Shown: one piece after another, positions 8,291-16,529 of the stretch
How positions within the stretch are numbered: position 1 is the first letter of the stretch
Layout: every line of letters starts with the position of its first letter
NCBI GenBank assembly: GCA_029263715.1
Contig: JAJUFP010000009.1
Coordinates: 35,121-99,120, forward strand
DNA: 64,000 nt
Source: Nitrososphaera sp.
GTDB lineage: Archaea; Thermoproteota; Nitrososphaeria; Nitrososphaerales; Nitrososphaeraceae
Direction of reading: 5' to 3'
Translations under genes and position numbers: made by a program
Notes under the pieces: generated by a model
Told to the model about the DNA's origin: nothing
Databases searched by the model: none
What the model saw: only the letters and a program-made list of their open reading frames with translations

Positions 8291-9545
8291 GCTGCTTCCA
8301 CACTCCCATGTACAGGGACTCCTGATCGCCAAGCACCTTTTTAACAGATCGTTCCACGGCCTGCCTGTTCTCGGCGGTGGTGTAGACCCGCAGCATGTCA
8401 AAAAAGCCGGAGATGGACTCAACGAGGGGGATCTCTGATACCGGCATCTCGTAGACGCCGGTCTTGTCGCTTACAAGAACGGAATACATCTCGTCCTTGC
8501 TCGGTGTCAAAGGCATGGAAGGAGCCCGGGAGGCGTCGACAAAAACAAAACTGCTGTCAATGCCTGCATGATCTGCTATCTCTGATTCAAGCGCCCGCAG
8601 GGTCTTCCTGTCCACACGCTTGCGGCGGTCTCGCTTGTGAAGTATCTTTTCATAAACGCATTTGAGCAGCCGCCGGTCTCTGTAGTCTATGGCAAGCCTG
8701 GCTGCAAAATTGCGATCACCAAGCGCACATATGCGTTCAAGCGTGGCCTCGTCGGTAAGGCTGAGATAGTTCTCAAGCGAGGCATCGGTGAGCTTGAGGT
8801 GTTCGTCGGCGGCAATCATGGAATGCAGAAGCATCACCTCTGCCGATCTCACGGTCTTGTGAAAGTACACGGCCTTGAACATCTCGTACCTGGAGATAAG
8901 CATGGATTCTAGCGAGTTGAGGGCAGACCTGTCGATGACAAGGCGGTTGTTTGCAACCTCCATCGAGCTGACAAGGCGGTGATAGTCTATCTTACCATAC
9001 TCTGCACCAGTGAAAAAAGAGTCGCGCGGCAGGTAATCCATGATGTCTGCAGAAAGGCCGCCGGATATGATCTCGTTAAGAAAGCCCACCTTGGACTGGC
9101 CAAAAGACAGGCTGGATATCAAGTCGGGATTCTGGCCATTCTTTTGCAGGACATCGGCTATCGCACTCTTGGTAATTATCTTCTTTCCAATCTCCTCGTG
9201 GTTTGTGCTGGATTTGGTTTCAAGCACTTCCTCAAACAGATGTGAGAACGGCCCATGACCTATATCGTGCAGCAGGGCGGCAAGCCTCAGCTCCTGGACC
9301 GTATCTGCATTATCGATGTACCCCTTGGACAGCAAGCTTTCCCCCGCAAGGCCGGCGATGTGCATGGCCCCAAGGGAATGTTCAAAACGCGAGTGCTGGG
9401 CGCTTGGATAGACAAGGTGGGCTCCCGCCAGCTGACGTATCCGCCTCAGCCGCTGGAAAGCGGGGTTATCGATGACATCTTTTTCCACGCCAGAAAAACG
9501 AATATACCGATGGACCGGATCGGTTATCTCGCCTGCAAAATCCAT
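8280..9545 (-). CDS. HD-domain phosphohydrolase (dNTPase/SAMHD1-like)
   Basis: HD-superfamily metal hydrolase related to dNTP triphosphohydrolases. Motifs: ITDPVHRYIRFSGVEKDVID at the N-terminus, FQRLRRIRQLAGAHLVYPSA, then HSRFEHSLGAM, AALLHDIGHGPFSH (the HD pair) and later SADIMDYLPRDSFFTG. At 421 aa it fits the family. It lies upstream of and overlaps pyrH, with thymidylate kinase next, so a role in nucleotide pool control is a reasonable inference; substrate is not shown. Confidence 0.88.
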   Translation of the reverse strand: MDFAGEITDPVHRYIRFSGVEKDVIDNPAFQRLRRIRQLAGAHLVYPSAQHSRFEHSLGAMHIAGLAGESLLSKGYIDNADTVQELRLAALLHDIGHGPFSHLFEEVLETKSSTNHEEIGKKIITKSAIADVLQKNGQNPDLISSLSFGQSKVGFLNEIISGGLSADIMDYLPRDSFFTGAEYGKIDYHRLVSSMEVANNRLVIDRSALNSLESMLISRYEMFKAVYFHKTVRSAEVMLLHSMIAADEHLKLTDASLENYLSLTDEATLERICALGDRNFAARLAIDYRDRRLLKCVYEKILHKRDRRKRVDRKTLRALESEIADHAGIDSSFVFVDASRAPSMPLTPSKDEMYSVLVSDKTGVYEMPVSEIPLVESISGFFDMLRVYTTAENRQAVERSVKKVLGDQESLYMGVWKQHGR

Positions 9546-9572
9546 TGATGACGTTAAATGGAAACAGCCAAC

Positions 9573-10184
9573 TTAAATTTTCAGTGTTTTTTTGACGATC
9601 TTTAGGATCTCTTGATGAACCTGTTCCTTACTTTTTGAGCCGTCTATTACCTTCCACTTGAATTGTTTGGAAAACTTGACATAATTTTTGTAGGCCTGTA
9701 AAGCCAGCTTTGGATCTGTTTCAAAGGCATCGGGCATTTCGTTCCTGTCTTTTGAGACGCTTGGACTGACAAGCAAGAGCAATACCAGATCCTCCTTGGG
9801 CAGACCCTTGTCAAGCTTGAGGAGCCAGTTTAGATCCATGCCGTTTGCCACGCCGTAGGCAAGATTGGACTGATAGTAGCGGTTCATTACCACGATGGTG
9901 CCGTTCTCAAGCATGCTCTCGATCTCTTTTTTCTTCTCCCATCTGTTGGCCGAAAAGAGCAGGTGCTTGACCTCTACAGGATAGTCGCGCTTGCCGTCAA
10001 GAAATGCCCTTATCTCCATCCCAATGGGGGTTGTATAGTCCGGAAAGTCCAGAACAACGCAGATCTTGCCCTGCGCCTTGAGGGATTCCTGCAGCATGCG
10101 GGACTGGGTAGTCTTGCCGGCCTTGTCGGTTCCCTCTATTACGATGATCTTGCCCTTTGCCACCGCCTTGGTCAAGGCATGCAT
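9573..10184 (-). CDS. tmk: Thymidylate kinase
   Basis: P-loop kinase that converts dTMP to dTDP. Walker A appears as IEGTDKAGKTTQ (residues about 16-27), followed by VVLDFPDYTTPIG and the DR-like MNRYYQSNLAYG motif that binds the nucleotide. Length 203 aa. The ATG at 10184 is preferred over the TTG at 10187; a TATA-like AATTATTC on the minus strand at about 10203-10212 fits a leaderless start. With pyrH and the HD protein it forms a nucleotide-metabolism block. Confidence 0.93.
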   Translation of the reverse strand: MHALTKAVAKGKIIVIEGTDKAGKTTQSRMLQESLKAQGKICVVLDFPDYTTPIGMEIRAFLDGKRDYPVEVKHLLFSANRWEKKKEIESMLENGTIVVMNRYYQSNLAYGVANGMDLNWLLKLDKGLPKEDLVLLLLVSPSVSKDRNEMPDAFETDPKLALQAYKNYVKFSKQFKWKVIDGSKSKEQVHQEILKIVKKTLKI

Positions 10185-10331
10185 CAATAAAAAGATGTTG
10201 AATAATTTCTACAAAAGCCGGTTTGTGGGATTTTACATTGTTCGATGGCAAAAGATTTTTAGCCGAAAACCAACAAATTAAAATATTATCTGCCGTGTTA
10301 AAAAATGAGGTTCCAGCCAGGGCGATAACAT

Positions 10332-11009
10332 TTGAAAGATAATCACTCCAACATTGCAATATTTGACACGTTCAAGACGCGCAGGAACAAGTTCACCGGC
10401 GAAGCCAAGAGGCAGCGGGGCATCATAGTCCATCTGGCCACCGAACAAAGTCCGGATCTCAGGACCAGAACCTCGATTGCCCATGCAATAGCTGAAAAGC
10501 ACGGTATTCTGTGGCAAAACATCTACTCTGGAATCTTTCGTGACCTGGACGAGGTATTGATACCCGCCGGCGTGGTAAAGGAGGGCGGCCGGCTTCCCCT
10601 GCGCAGGGGGCCAAAGGCACTTCAGCTTGAAGGCGTCCCGTTCTACGACCTGACGGATACCGGCCTGCTGGTTGCATCGTCCATAGAAGAGCTTGGGCCA
10701 AAACGCGTAGGTCTGCTCAAATCATACATCTCATCCATCGGCGCCGATGATTCCAGCTGCAAAGCCATGAAAGAGGGCCTGCTCCTGCTCATTGACCGCG
10801 CTCCGCTGTTTGTCTTCAAGATAATCGACGAGTACATCCATGCCTACAGCAGCGGCGCCGTTGATTCCATCACGCCGCTTGACACAAAGAAGCTCAGGCC
10901 GGTGATAGCAAAGCAGATAGCCATAGAAAAGGAGCTGATAGAGGCCTTCATCGGATTTCAGCAAGACCAGAGAGAGCTTGTCAGGAATTTCTTTAAAGTG
11001 ATGACGTGA
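10332..11009 (+). CDS. Conserved hypothetical protein, 225 aa
   Basis: Soluble protein with no motif I can name. The N-terminal 70 residues are basic and include RRNKFTGEAKRQRGIIVHLA; the middle has paired DLTDTGLLVASSIEEL and helical SYISSIGADDSS; the C-terminus is strongly helical (KKLRPVIAKQIAIEKELIEAF). It starts with TTG. The stop abuts the stop of the convergent zinc-finger gene with no spacer (TGA|TCA). Probably lineage-specific. Confidence 0.7.
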   Translation: MKDNHSNIAIFDTFKTRRNKFTGEAKRQRGIIVHLATEQSPDLRTRTSIAHAIAEKHGILWQNIYSGIFRDLDEVLIPAGVVKEGGRLPLRRGPKALQLEGVPFYDLTDTGLLVASSIEELGPKRVGLLKSYISSIGADDSSCKAMKEGLLLLIDRAPLFVFKIIDEYIHAYSSGAVDSITPLDTKKLRPVIAKQIAIEKELIEAFIGFQQDQRELVRNFFKVMT

Positions 11010-11171
11010 TCACTTGCCCTCGTAGCCGCAGGAAGAACAGCGGTACTTTTTGGACTTGCCCTTGCAGCCTTCGCAGCGCCAAATTCTGGCGTTTTTGCAA
11101 CTTGGGCAGCTGAAACTTTCGGACAATTCGCCGGGGCGCACTTCCTTGCCGCAGGCGTTGCATCGGGGCAT
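11010..11171 (-). CDS. Double zinc-ribbon microprotein, 53 aa
   Basis: Four CxxC pairs are visible: CNAC, CPSC, CEGC and CSSC, ending in the typical SCGYEG. This layout matches small archaeal zinc-finger proteins of the kind studied as Haloferax HVO_2753, which have two zinc sites. The ATG at 11171 (MPRCNACG) starts directly at the first knuckle; an upstream frame extension adds seven unconserved residues. RNA or ribosome binding is suspected for the family but not shown here. Confidence 0.8.
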   Translation of the reverse strand: MPRCNACGKEVRPGELSESFSCPSCKNARIWRCEGCKGKSKKYRCSSCGYEGK

Positions 11172-11270
11172 ATCATAAGAACCGGCGTACATTACAGGTT
11201 GCTATCTTGCCGGCCTATTTTTACTTTTAGGATAAATAAAGGATTTATACCAAACAAACAAAACTAGATC

Positions 11271-11657
11271 ATGAGCATAGGAAAGTACATGGCCCGAGAG
11301 ATTGCTAAAGAACTTGACAACCGGTCAAGAGAATTCTATGAGTTTGTCATGCCTGCTATTGATATGGTAGAGGATAACAACGAACTGGTCGTTATGATAG
11401 ACCTTCCCGGCTTTGACAAAAAGGACATTCACCTCAAGATCAAGGGAAACATCCTTTCCATCAGCGCAAAAAGGGTATCCGAAGTTACAGGTACTGTCTA
11501 CCAGAGGCACAGGCCCGCCAGGATAGAAAAGAGGGTGGCCCTTCCCATCTCGGTCAAGGAGGACGAGAAAATAGTCGGCAAGGCGACCTACACCGATGGG
11601 GTTGTGGTCCTCAGAATACCTATGGCTGGGACATCTACCAGCATTCCTATAACGTAA
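11271..11657 (+). CDS. Hsp20/alpha-crystallin family small heat-shock protein
   Basis: ATP-independent holdase chaperone. The alpha-crystallin domain spans about residues 29-118: PAIDMVEDNNELVVMIDLPGF, DKKDIHLKIKGNILSISAKR, and VALPISVKEDEKIVGKATYTDGVVVLRIP. The C-terminal IPIT resembles the I-x-I anchor used in oligomer assembly. Length 128 aa is normal. Its stop abuts the convergent UbiB-like gene without a spacer (TAA|TCA). An AT-rich TATA-like stretch lies at about 11225-11250. Confidence 0.92.
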   Translation: MSIGKYMAREIAKELDNRSREFYEFVMPAIDMVEDNNELVVMIDLPGFDKKDIHLKIKGNILSISAKRVSEVTGTVYQRHRPARIEKRVALPISVKEDEKIVGKATYTDGVVVLRIPMAGTSTSIPIT

Positions 11658-13181
11658 TCACCTTCTTTTTATGTAACCCACAATTATTGCAGCGGCCGCA
11701 GCTGCAAAGCCAGCGTACGGCAGGATGGAGTTGTACGGCAGCATGACGGCTGAGCCAACGAATAGTGCGGAAGCCAGTATGCTTGCCGGAAGCATCGGGC
11801 TGCCAGACTTTTCTGTTCTGAACATGGGCTGGTTTTCAAAATATGTCTTGAGCAGAGGAGCAATGTTGACGGACGCTTCGATCCCCTTTGCAATGCGCTT
11901 GGCAGCGACCTTGACTTCCTCGATGTACGCATCGCGTACAAGACCTTCTTCTTCCAGCAGGTTTGCCAGCACCTTGACGAACTGGAACTTGACTTTGTGG
12001 TGCAGATAGATCCCTTCCAAGATAGAGGCCATCCTCATGTACAGGGCCAGGTTCTTTGGGAGCCGGAACGGGAACCTGCTCATGGTCTTGTTGGCAAGGT
12101 CCATCAGTGCCTTTACTTCCATCTTGTCTACCTGCCTGCCGTACATCGATTGGATGGAAAGGCCGATCCCCCTTTCAACGACGTACCGGTTGACCGTGGG
12201 CTCAAGTGTCCCAAGCTCTATCAGCACGTTTACCGTCCTTTCTGGCTCTTTGTCCACCAAGGCAAGGTAGAGCCTGATCAGCTTTAGCCGCGTCTCGTTG
12301 TCAAGCCTGCCTACCATTCCAAAATCGTACAGAATAAGCTTGGCATCTTCGCTGTCATCGACAGAGATGTTGCCTGGATGCGGGTCTGCATGGAATATGC
12401 TGTGCCTAAGAAGCATCTTGAAAAACAGCCTGTGTACCTTGATCACAAGTTTTGTCCTGTCTATGCCCCTTGCATCCAGCGCTGCAACGTCTGTTATCTT
12501 GATCCCCGGGATGTACTCCATCGTCAGTACATGGCGCGTGGTTCTCTCAAGAAAGACATCCGGGATTATTACCGACGGATCATCGGCCAGGTTGCGCTTT
12601 ATCGTCAGCAGGTTCTCCGACTCTATCCTGTAGTCCATCTCTTCGTGGACCGTCTCTATGAACTGGGCAAGCATCCCCTCGGCTGAGAAACGCAGGTTGG
12701 GGTCGATGAACCGGGTTGCAACCGGCAGAATCTTTTTTAGCACATAGATGTCGTTTGCGATTATCTGCTCGATGTTGGGTCTGCCAACCTTGACTATAAC
12801 CTGCTTTCCGGCGTACCTGGCAAGATACACCTGCCCAAGGCTTGCACCGGACAGCGGCTGCTCATTGAATTCCTCAAACATGTCTTCTATCTTGCCCAAC
12901 TCGCTCTCAATTATCGGCTTTATCTCGGAGAAGGGTGCCGGCGGCACATCGTCCTGCAATTTGGCCAGAACTTCAAGGTATGGCTGCGGCAGGATGTCTG
13001 CGCGCGAGGAAAGCCACTGCCCAAGCTTGATAAATGACGGACCAAGGTCAATGAATGTCTTTAAGAGCAGTTCAGCGTGCTTGCGGTATTTCTCCTCGTT
13101 GACGTTTCTGCCCTCCTTTCTGACCCACTCGCGCCGGTCGCGCCTTAGATTCAGGATAACGGGGACCAGCTTGAGCACCAC
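11658..13181 (-). CDS. ABC1/AarF/UbiB-family atypical protein kinase, membrane-bound
   Basis: Family of atypical kinases/ATPases tied to quinone or lipid metabolism. Seen: KxGQ motif FIKLGQWLSSRADILP, the alanine-rich loop SGASLGQVY, VIVKVGRPN, EMDYRIESENL, HSIFHADPHPGNI (catalytic HxD-like) and YDFGMVG (DFG). Two C-terminal TM helices follow (ILASALFVGSAVML and GFAAAAAAIIVGYI) with a KRR end. GTG at 13181 is used, but the frame stays open about 38 codons upstream without an ATG, so the true start may be a rarer codon. A menaquinone-related role is inferred. Confidence 0.88.
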   Translation of the reverse strand: MVLKLVPVILNLRRDRREWVRKEGRNVNEEKYRKHAELLLKTFIDLGPSFIKLGQWLSSRADILPQPYLEVLAKLQDDVPPAPFSEIKPIIESELGKIEDMFEEFNEQPLSGASLGQVYLARYAGKQVIVKVGRPNIEQIIANDIYVLKKILPVATRFIDPNLRFSAEGMLAQFIETVHEEMDYRIESENLLTIKRNLADDPSVIIPDVFLERTTRHVLTMEYIPGIKITDVAALDARGIDRTKLVIKVHRLFFKMLLRHSIFHADPHPGNISVDDSEDAKLILYDFGMVGRLDNETRLKLIRLYLALVDKEPERTVNVLIELGTLEPTVNRYVVERGIGLSIQSMYGRQVDKMEVKALMDLANKTMSRFPFRLPKNLALYMRMASILEGIYLHHKVKFQFVKVLANLLEEEGLVRDAYIEEVKVAAKRIAKGIEASVNIAPLLKTYFENQPMFRTEKSGSPMLPASILASALFVGSAVMLPYNSILPYAGFAAAAAAIIVGYIKRR

Positions 13182-13291
13182 CTTGACGACGCGTAGTTTT
13201 GAAGGCTTTGCATAAACCCTGGCATTATCCTGTGTGGTGGTTTTCAGTTCCTGATCCGCCGGTTTTCCAACGCGGGCTGGACTTTCCAGGG

Positions 13292-13714
13292 TCAGTCAAC
13301 CTGCCCGTTTTTCTTGAGGGATTCAGCAGCTGCGTGAACAATCTTGCCTGTCGACGATCCGGCCACCAACCCGGCGGCTACTGCATCCACAAGGGCCCCC
13401 TTGGCGTCCTTGCCTTCCTTTCTTTTCTTGCGGTAAACCTCCATTCCTACATGCTTTCCAACCAACACAGCCGCCATTGATGCCACTACGTATTCCGGTG
13501 CATCCACCAGCAGGTGGCCTATCGGGTTCTGGCGGGGGTCTACCCTGTCAGCATGAACAGTGTAATGACTGTCGTATTCCCGTATGTGGAGGTTGCCGTA
13601 CCTGTACTGCTTTCTGGCATTTTTCTTGCTGCCCAGCACGGTCTCGTCGAGATCAATTATCGGCCTGACAGCTTTGGGCACAATTATGTTGCCTTCAGCG
13701 TCGATGAACTCCAC
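13292..13714 (-). CDS. Conserved hypothetical protein, 140 aa
   Basis: The N-terminal half is beta-like with basic and acidic patches (MEFIDAEGNIIVPKAV, YRYGNLHIREYDSHYTVHADR). The C-terminal half contains an alanine- and valine-rich stretch (VVASMAAVLVGKHVGMEV) and AAGLVAGSSTGKIVHAAAE, which could be amphipathic helices or a membrane-associated hairpin. The GTG start is about 26 nt after a TATA box (TTTTATA on the minus strand, about 13738-13745). Located just upstream of the UbiB-like gene on the same strand, so possibly one operon. Function unknown. Confidence 0.65.
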   Translation of the reverse strand: MEFIDAEGNIIVPKAVRPIIDLDETVLGSKKNARKQYRYGNLHIREYDSHYTVHADRVDPRQNPIGHLLVDAPEYVVASMAAVLVGKHVGMEVYRKKRKEGKDAKGALVDAVAAGLVAGSSTGKIVHAAAESLKKNGQVD

Positions 13715-13762
13715 AGATCCAAAAAGCTCAGGATTGGATATAAAATTACCGAATAACAGGAC

Positions 13763-14002
13763 TCATTCGTTCAGCGATGCCACTTGGCATACGGCAGGCT
13801 GGATACGACTGTCCTGCTTGTAGAACTCCTCATCAAATATGGGCAGGGTGTCAACTATTTCATTTCTGCAGCATTTGCATCTTGGAAAATCATCGTCTGC
13901 CTTAAGACAGGATGCACACCAGTAGCATAACTGACAGATTACAAAATTGGCTTTTCTTGCCTTGTTTCTATACAATCTGGCCACGTCTTCAAGGGGCCTC
14001 AT
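13763..14002 (-). CDS. Cysteine-rich zinc-binding small protein, 79 aa
   Basis: Contains CQLCYWCASC and CKCC, six cysteines within about 25 residues, followed by an acidic stretch and a final Cys. Metal binding is likely; the fold is not recognised. Its ATG overlaps the stop of the upstream 13999-14250 gene as ATGA, indicating translational coupling. Function unknown. Confidence 0.6.
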   Translation of the reverse strand: MRPLEDVARLYRNKARKANFVICQLCYWCASCLKADDDFPRCKCCRNEIVDTLPIFDEEFYKQDSRIQPAVCQVASLNE

Positions 14003-14250
14003 GGCATCAGATCTAGCACCATCCTTAGCTCTGTTATTTCTTTCTCGATAACTTTCCTTTCAGAGTCACTTGTCGCATACTTCAAAAGTTTTTCACAAGC
14101 CTGTATTTCAGCCTGCAGGAGGTCTTTTTTGTCCATACACAGGCTGTGAAATTCGCCTGAAAGGGCATACGCTACCCTTTGTTTACCCATCTCTCTACAT
14201 CCGCAGGTTTTCGCGATTACCACGTCAGATTGCGGAGAGGCGATGTTCAT
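13999..14250 (-). CDS. Small helical hypothetical protein, 83 aa
   Basis: The N-terminal part contains CGCREMGKQ; the C-terminal half is a predicted amphipathic coiled-coil-like helix (DLLQAEIQACEKLLKYA, SERKVIEKEITELRMVLD). It is the first gene of a two-gene unit with the zinc-binding protein at 13763-14002 (4-bp overlap). The pairing suggests a small complex, which is inference. Confidence 0.55.
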   Translation of the reverse strand: MNIASPQSDVVIAKTCGCREMGKQRVAYALSGEFHSLCMDKKDLLQAEIQACEKLLKYATSDSERKVIEKEITELRMVLDLMP

Positions 14251-14406
14251 TGTGTTAACGATATTCGATCAAGTATTTACGCAGTTGGCCCGCACTGCAT
14301 GGCAATTAAATGAGAGACAGCCGTTGCAGAGGCATCGTTGAGCGTTTTTCGCTATCTTCTTGCTGTTTTGATGCGTGGCGGGCTGGATGTGCTGCGGGAC
14401 ATATGA

Positions 14407-14766
14407 CTAATCTACCTCTACCTGCACGTTGTCTCCTTCAACCCTGACGTTGTACTTCTTTACATCCTTGGTCTTGACTATCGGCAGATTCATCGACTGG
14501 ACGTACTGGTCGATCTGCTCGCTATGCTTTGCGACTGCCTTTCCCGTCGTAACATCAAATGTCGCTCCATGAAAAGGGCAGGTAACATGTTTTCCAGTTA
14601 ACTTGCCTACTGCCAGCGACATGTTCATGTGGCCGCATCTGTCATCGATGGCATAGAATTTTCCATCAATATTCACTATCAAAATATCTTTGTCGTCTAA
14701 TTCTACCCTTTTCTTCTGACCTGCAGGAATATCGCTTGTTTTTGCAACTGAAACATATCGTGCCAT
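14407..14766 (-). CDS. Rieske-type [2Fe-2S] ferredoxin
   Basis: Single-domain soluble Rieske protein of 119 aa. Both cluster motifs are present: CGHMN (C-x-H) and CPFHGATFD (C-x2-H), with KFYAIDDRCGH and the downstream TGKAV. No TM anchor, so it is a ferredoxin-type electron carrier rather than a cytochrome-complex subunit. No partner oxygenase lies nearby. A TATA-like AATAATA (about 14793-14799, minus sense) lies roughly 28 nt upstream of the ATG, fitting a leaderless start. Confidence 0.92.
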   Translation of the reverse strand: MARYVSVAKTSDIPAGQKKRVELDDKDILIVNIDGKFYAIDDRCGHMNMSLAVGKLTGKHVTCPFHGATFDVTTGKAVAKHSEQIDQYVQSMNLPIVKTKDVKKYNVRVEGDNVQVEVD

Positions 14767-14944
14767 ATTCCATCTATAAGATAGATGAATCTGTATTATT
14801 TATCGCTGATGGAAGTTCTGCTGCAATAATGACCTGGGGTCATCATTGTGAAACATCTTTGCTCTATACGCGTCTTCTATCATCAGTGAATGACCTCAAA
14901 TAGAGGAGTTAGATCATAAATACTTGGGCTCACATACTTCCTGC

Positions 14945-15364
14945 ATGTCTTCTCAAGGCACGCAGAGAAAAGAAAGAGGAATGGTGGAGACCATCACGGC
15001 GGTAGATACGCCACTGAGATTCTTTACACTTGCTCTCTTGATTGTCGAATCGATTATTGGCATTCTGTCTGTTCAACTTACTCAAGATGCTCCCCGTTTG
15101 ATCATGGGCTACCTAGGAACATTCATGTTCGTTTTGGTGGTCTTGATGGTGGTTTGGCTGGTATTCAAGAGTCCGGAGAGCCTGCTGGCCAAAAGAGCTT
15201 CGGACTTGAGGGATCGGGCCAAACAATTATCGGAACACACACGCGTAGTGAGGGATAAGGAAGAAGTATTGGACTTTGCTTTCAAGAACACCGTGTCGAT
15301 TCTGACGAAAGAACCTGAACCTCTGCCCACATTGGTAAGGGCTAAACCACCGCCCAGGAGATGA
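14945..15364 (+). CDS. Two-TM protein upstream of a pYEATS-like gene
   Basis: Two membrane helices (FFTLALLIVESIIGILSV and LGTFMFVLVVLMVVWLVF) form a short hairpin, followed by a roughly 65-residue charged cytoplasmic tail with helical SLLAKRASDLRDRAKQLSE and a proline-rich end. The ATG at 14945 is preferred over TTG 14924 because the TATA (CATAAATA, 14912-14919) places the start site near 14942. The next gene, 11 bp downstream on the same strand, is the pYEATS-like protein, so the two form an operon. Confidence 0.7.
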   Translation: MSSQGTQRKERGMVETITAVDTPLRFFTLALLIVESIIGILSVQLTQDAPRLIMGYLGTFMFVLVVLMVVWLVFKSPESLLAKRASDLRDRAKQLSEHTRVVRDKEEVLDFAFKNTVSILTKEPEPLPTLVRAKPPPRR

Positions 15365-15374
15365 ACTGGCCTTG

Positions 15375-15779
15375 ATGAATTTTGACAAACTCTCAGAGGA
15401 GCTTGACGCGTTAGACAACGAGATAAGGTCACTGACAAAGGAGTCCTCCTACGATGGGAGAGTTATATTCAAACACGCTGTGCTCTCTCAAAGAAAGGAT
15501 GAGGAAGGCAACACGTGGTATACAGTAAAGCTATTTCTTGAACCCCAACGTGGCTATTCACTTGATAAAGTCGAGAAGGTGGTCTACGTTCTTCACCGAG
15601 AAACGTTTGATCCTAACGTAATCGCAGTGGCAGACAAGAGCACGGGGTTTGCTTTACAGATGGAAGTGTGGGGAGATTTCCATGTCATGGCAGTAGTCGT
15701 ATACGATTCCAAGAAACCAGACATTTCATACCTTATCCAATACCTTCCCGTGGGTATTGGGAATGCAAGAGTACAATGA
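15375..15779 (+). CDS. pYEATS-like domain protein, 134 aa
   Basis: A short helical N-terminus (MNFDKLSEELDALDNEIRSL) is followed by a beta-rich domain: HAVLSQRKDEEGNTWYTVKLFLE, then VEKVVYVLHRETFDPNVIAV and ALQMEVWGDFHVMAVVVY. The V.Y.LH.TF.P and (G/V)WG.F.V.A.V pattern resembles prokaryotic YEATS domains, thought to act in membrane-linked signalling. It follows a two-TM gene, consistent with that context. The family call is from pattern memory and should be checked by profile search. Confidence 0.6.
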   Translation: MNFDKLSEELDALDNEIRSLTKESSYDGRVIFKHAVLSQRKDEEGNTWYTVKLFLEPQRGYSLDKVEKVVYVLHRETFDPNVIAVADKSTGFALQMEVWGDFHVMAVVVYDSKKPDISYLIQYLPVGIGNARVQ

Positions 15780-16010
15780 TTCCATTGTGGAGGGCGAATC
15801 ATCCTCTGTCTTGCCAGACTCGCCAGAGTTAACCTGCATTGGATGTGCCTTGCGTCCAAAAAGGCATCTGGAGGCCACAACAGCATATAGACAACCCAGT
15901 TCAGTAGGTTCTGTTAAATAGCAGCTGAACCGATGTATTGTCGACGTATGTACCAGAGAAGCTTCTAATTAACGAATCAGTAATTAATCCATCTTTCAAC
16001 TAATGATGCG

Positions 16011-16529
16011 TTGTCAGTCAAGTTAATTGAAAGCAGGAAATTGTACGACGGTACCATATCTATGCGCAAGGACAGATTCCTCCTCAACAACAGGGAGGTT
16101 GAAAAAGAGATAGTTGTGCATCGGCCATCGGTGGGCATCATACCTGTTTTGGATGACAGCGTGATTCTCGTCACGCAGTACAGACGCGCTGCCGACAGGA
16201 CGTTGCTTGAGATCCCGGCCGGCAAGATAGAGGATGGCGAGACGCCAGAGCAGGCAGCTGAAAGAGAGATGGATGAAGAGATAGGATACACCGGCGATTT
16301 AAGGCCATTTTTAAAGTGGTACCTGGCTCCTGGCTACGACACTGAGCTCATGTACCTCTTCGTGGCAACGAACCTCAAGAAAATAAAGAGCAAGCGGGAA
16401 AGGGACGTTGATGAAAATATCGTTGTCAAGAAGGTAAGGCTTGATAGCGCCGTCAAAAAATGCCTTAACGGCCAGATACAGGACTGCAAGACCATTGCAG
16501 CGTTGCTGGCATACTCAAAGCCAGTCTGA
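16011..16529 (+). CDS. Nudix hydrolase, ADP-ribose pyrophosphatase type
   Basis: Nudix box GKIEDGETPEQAAEREMDEE followed by IGY matches GX5EX7REUXEEXGU. Flanking features IPVLDDSVILVTQYRRAADRTLLEIPAG are typical of ADP-sugar pyrophosphatases, which cleave ADP-ribose to AMP and ribose-5-phosphate. Length 172 aa. The TTG at 16011 sits about 26 nt after TAATTAAT (15981-15988), supporting a leaderless start. Its 3' end overlaps the convergent ComA-like gene by 15 bp. Confidence 0.92.
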   Translation: MSVKLIESRKLYDGTISMRKDRFLLNNREVEKEIVVHRPSVGIIPVLDDSVILVTQYRRAADRTLLEIPAGKIEDGETPEQAAEREMDEEIGYTGDLRPFLKWYLAPGYDTELMYLFVATNLKKIKSKRERDVDENIVVKKVRLDSAVKKCLNGQIQDCKTIAALLAYSKPV

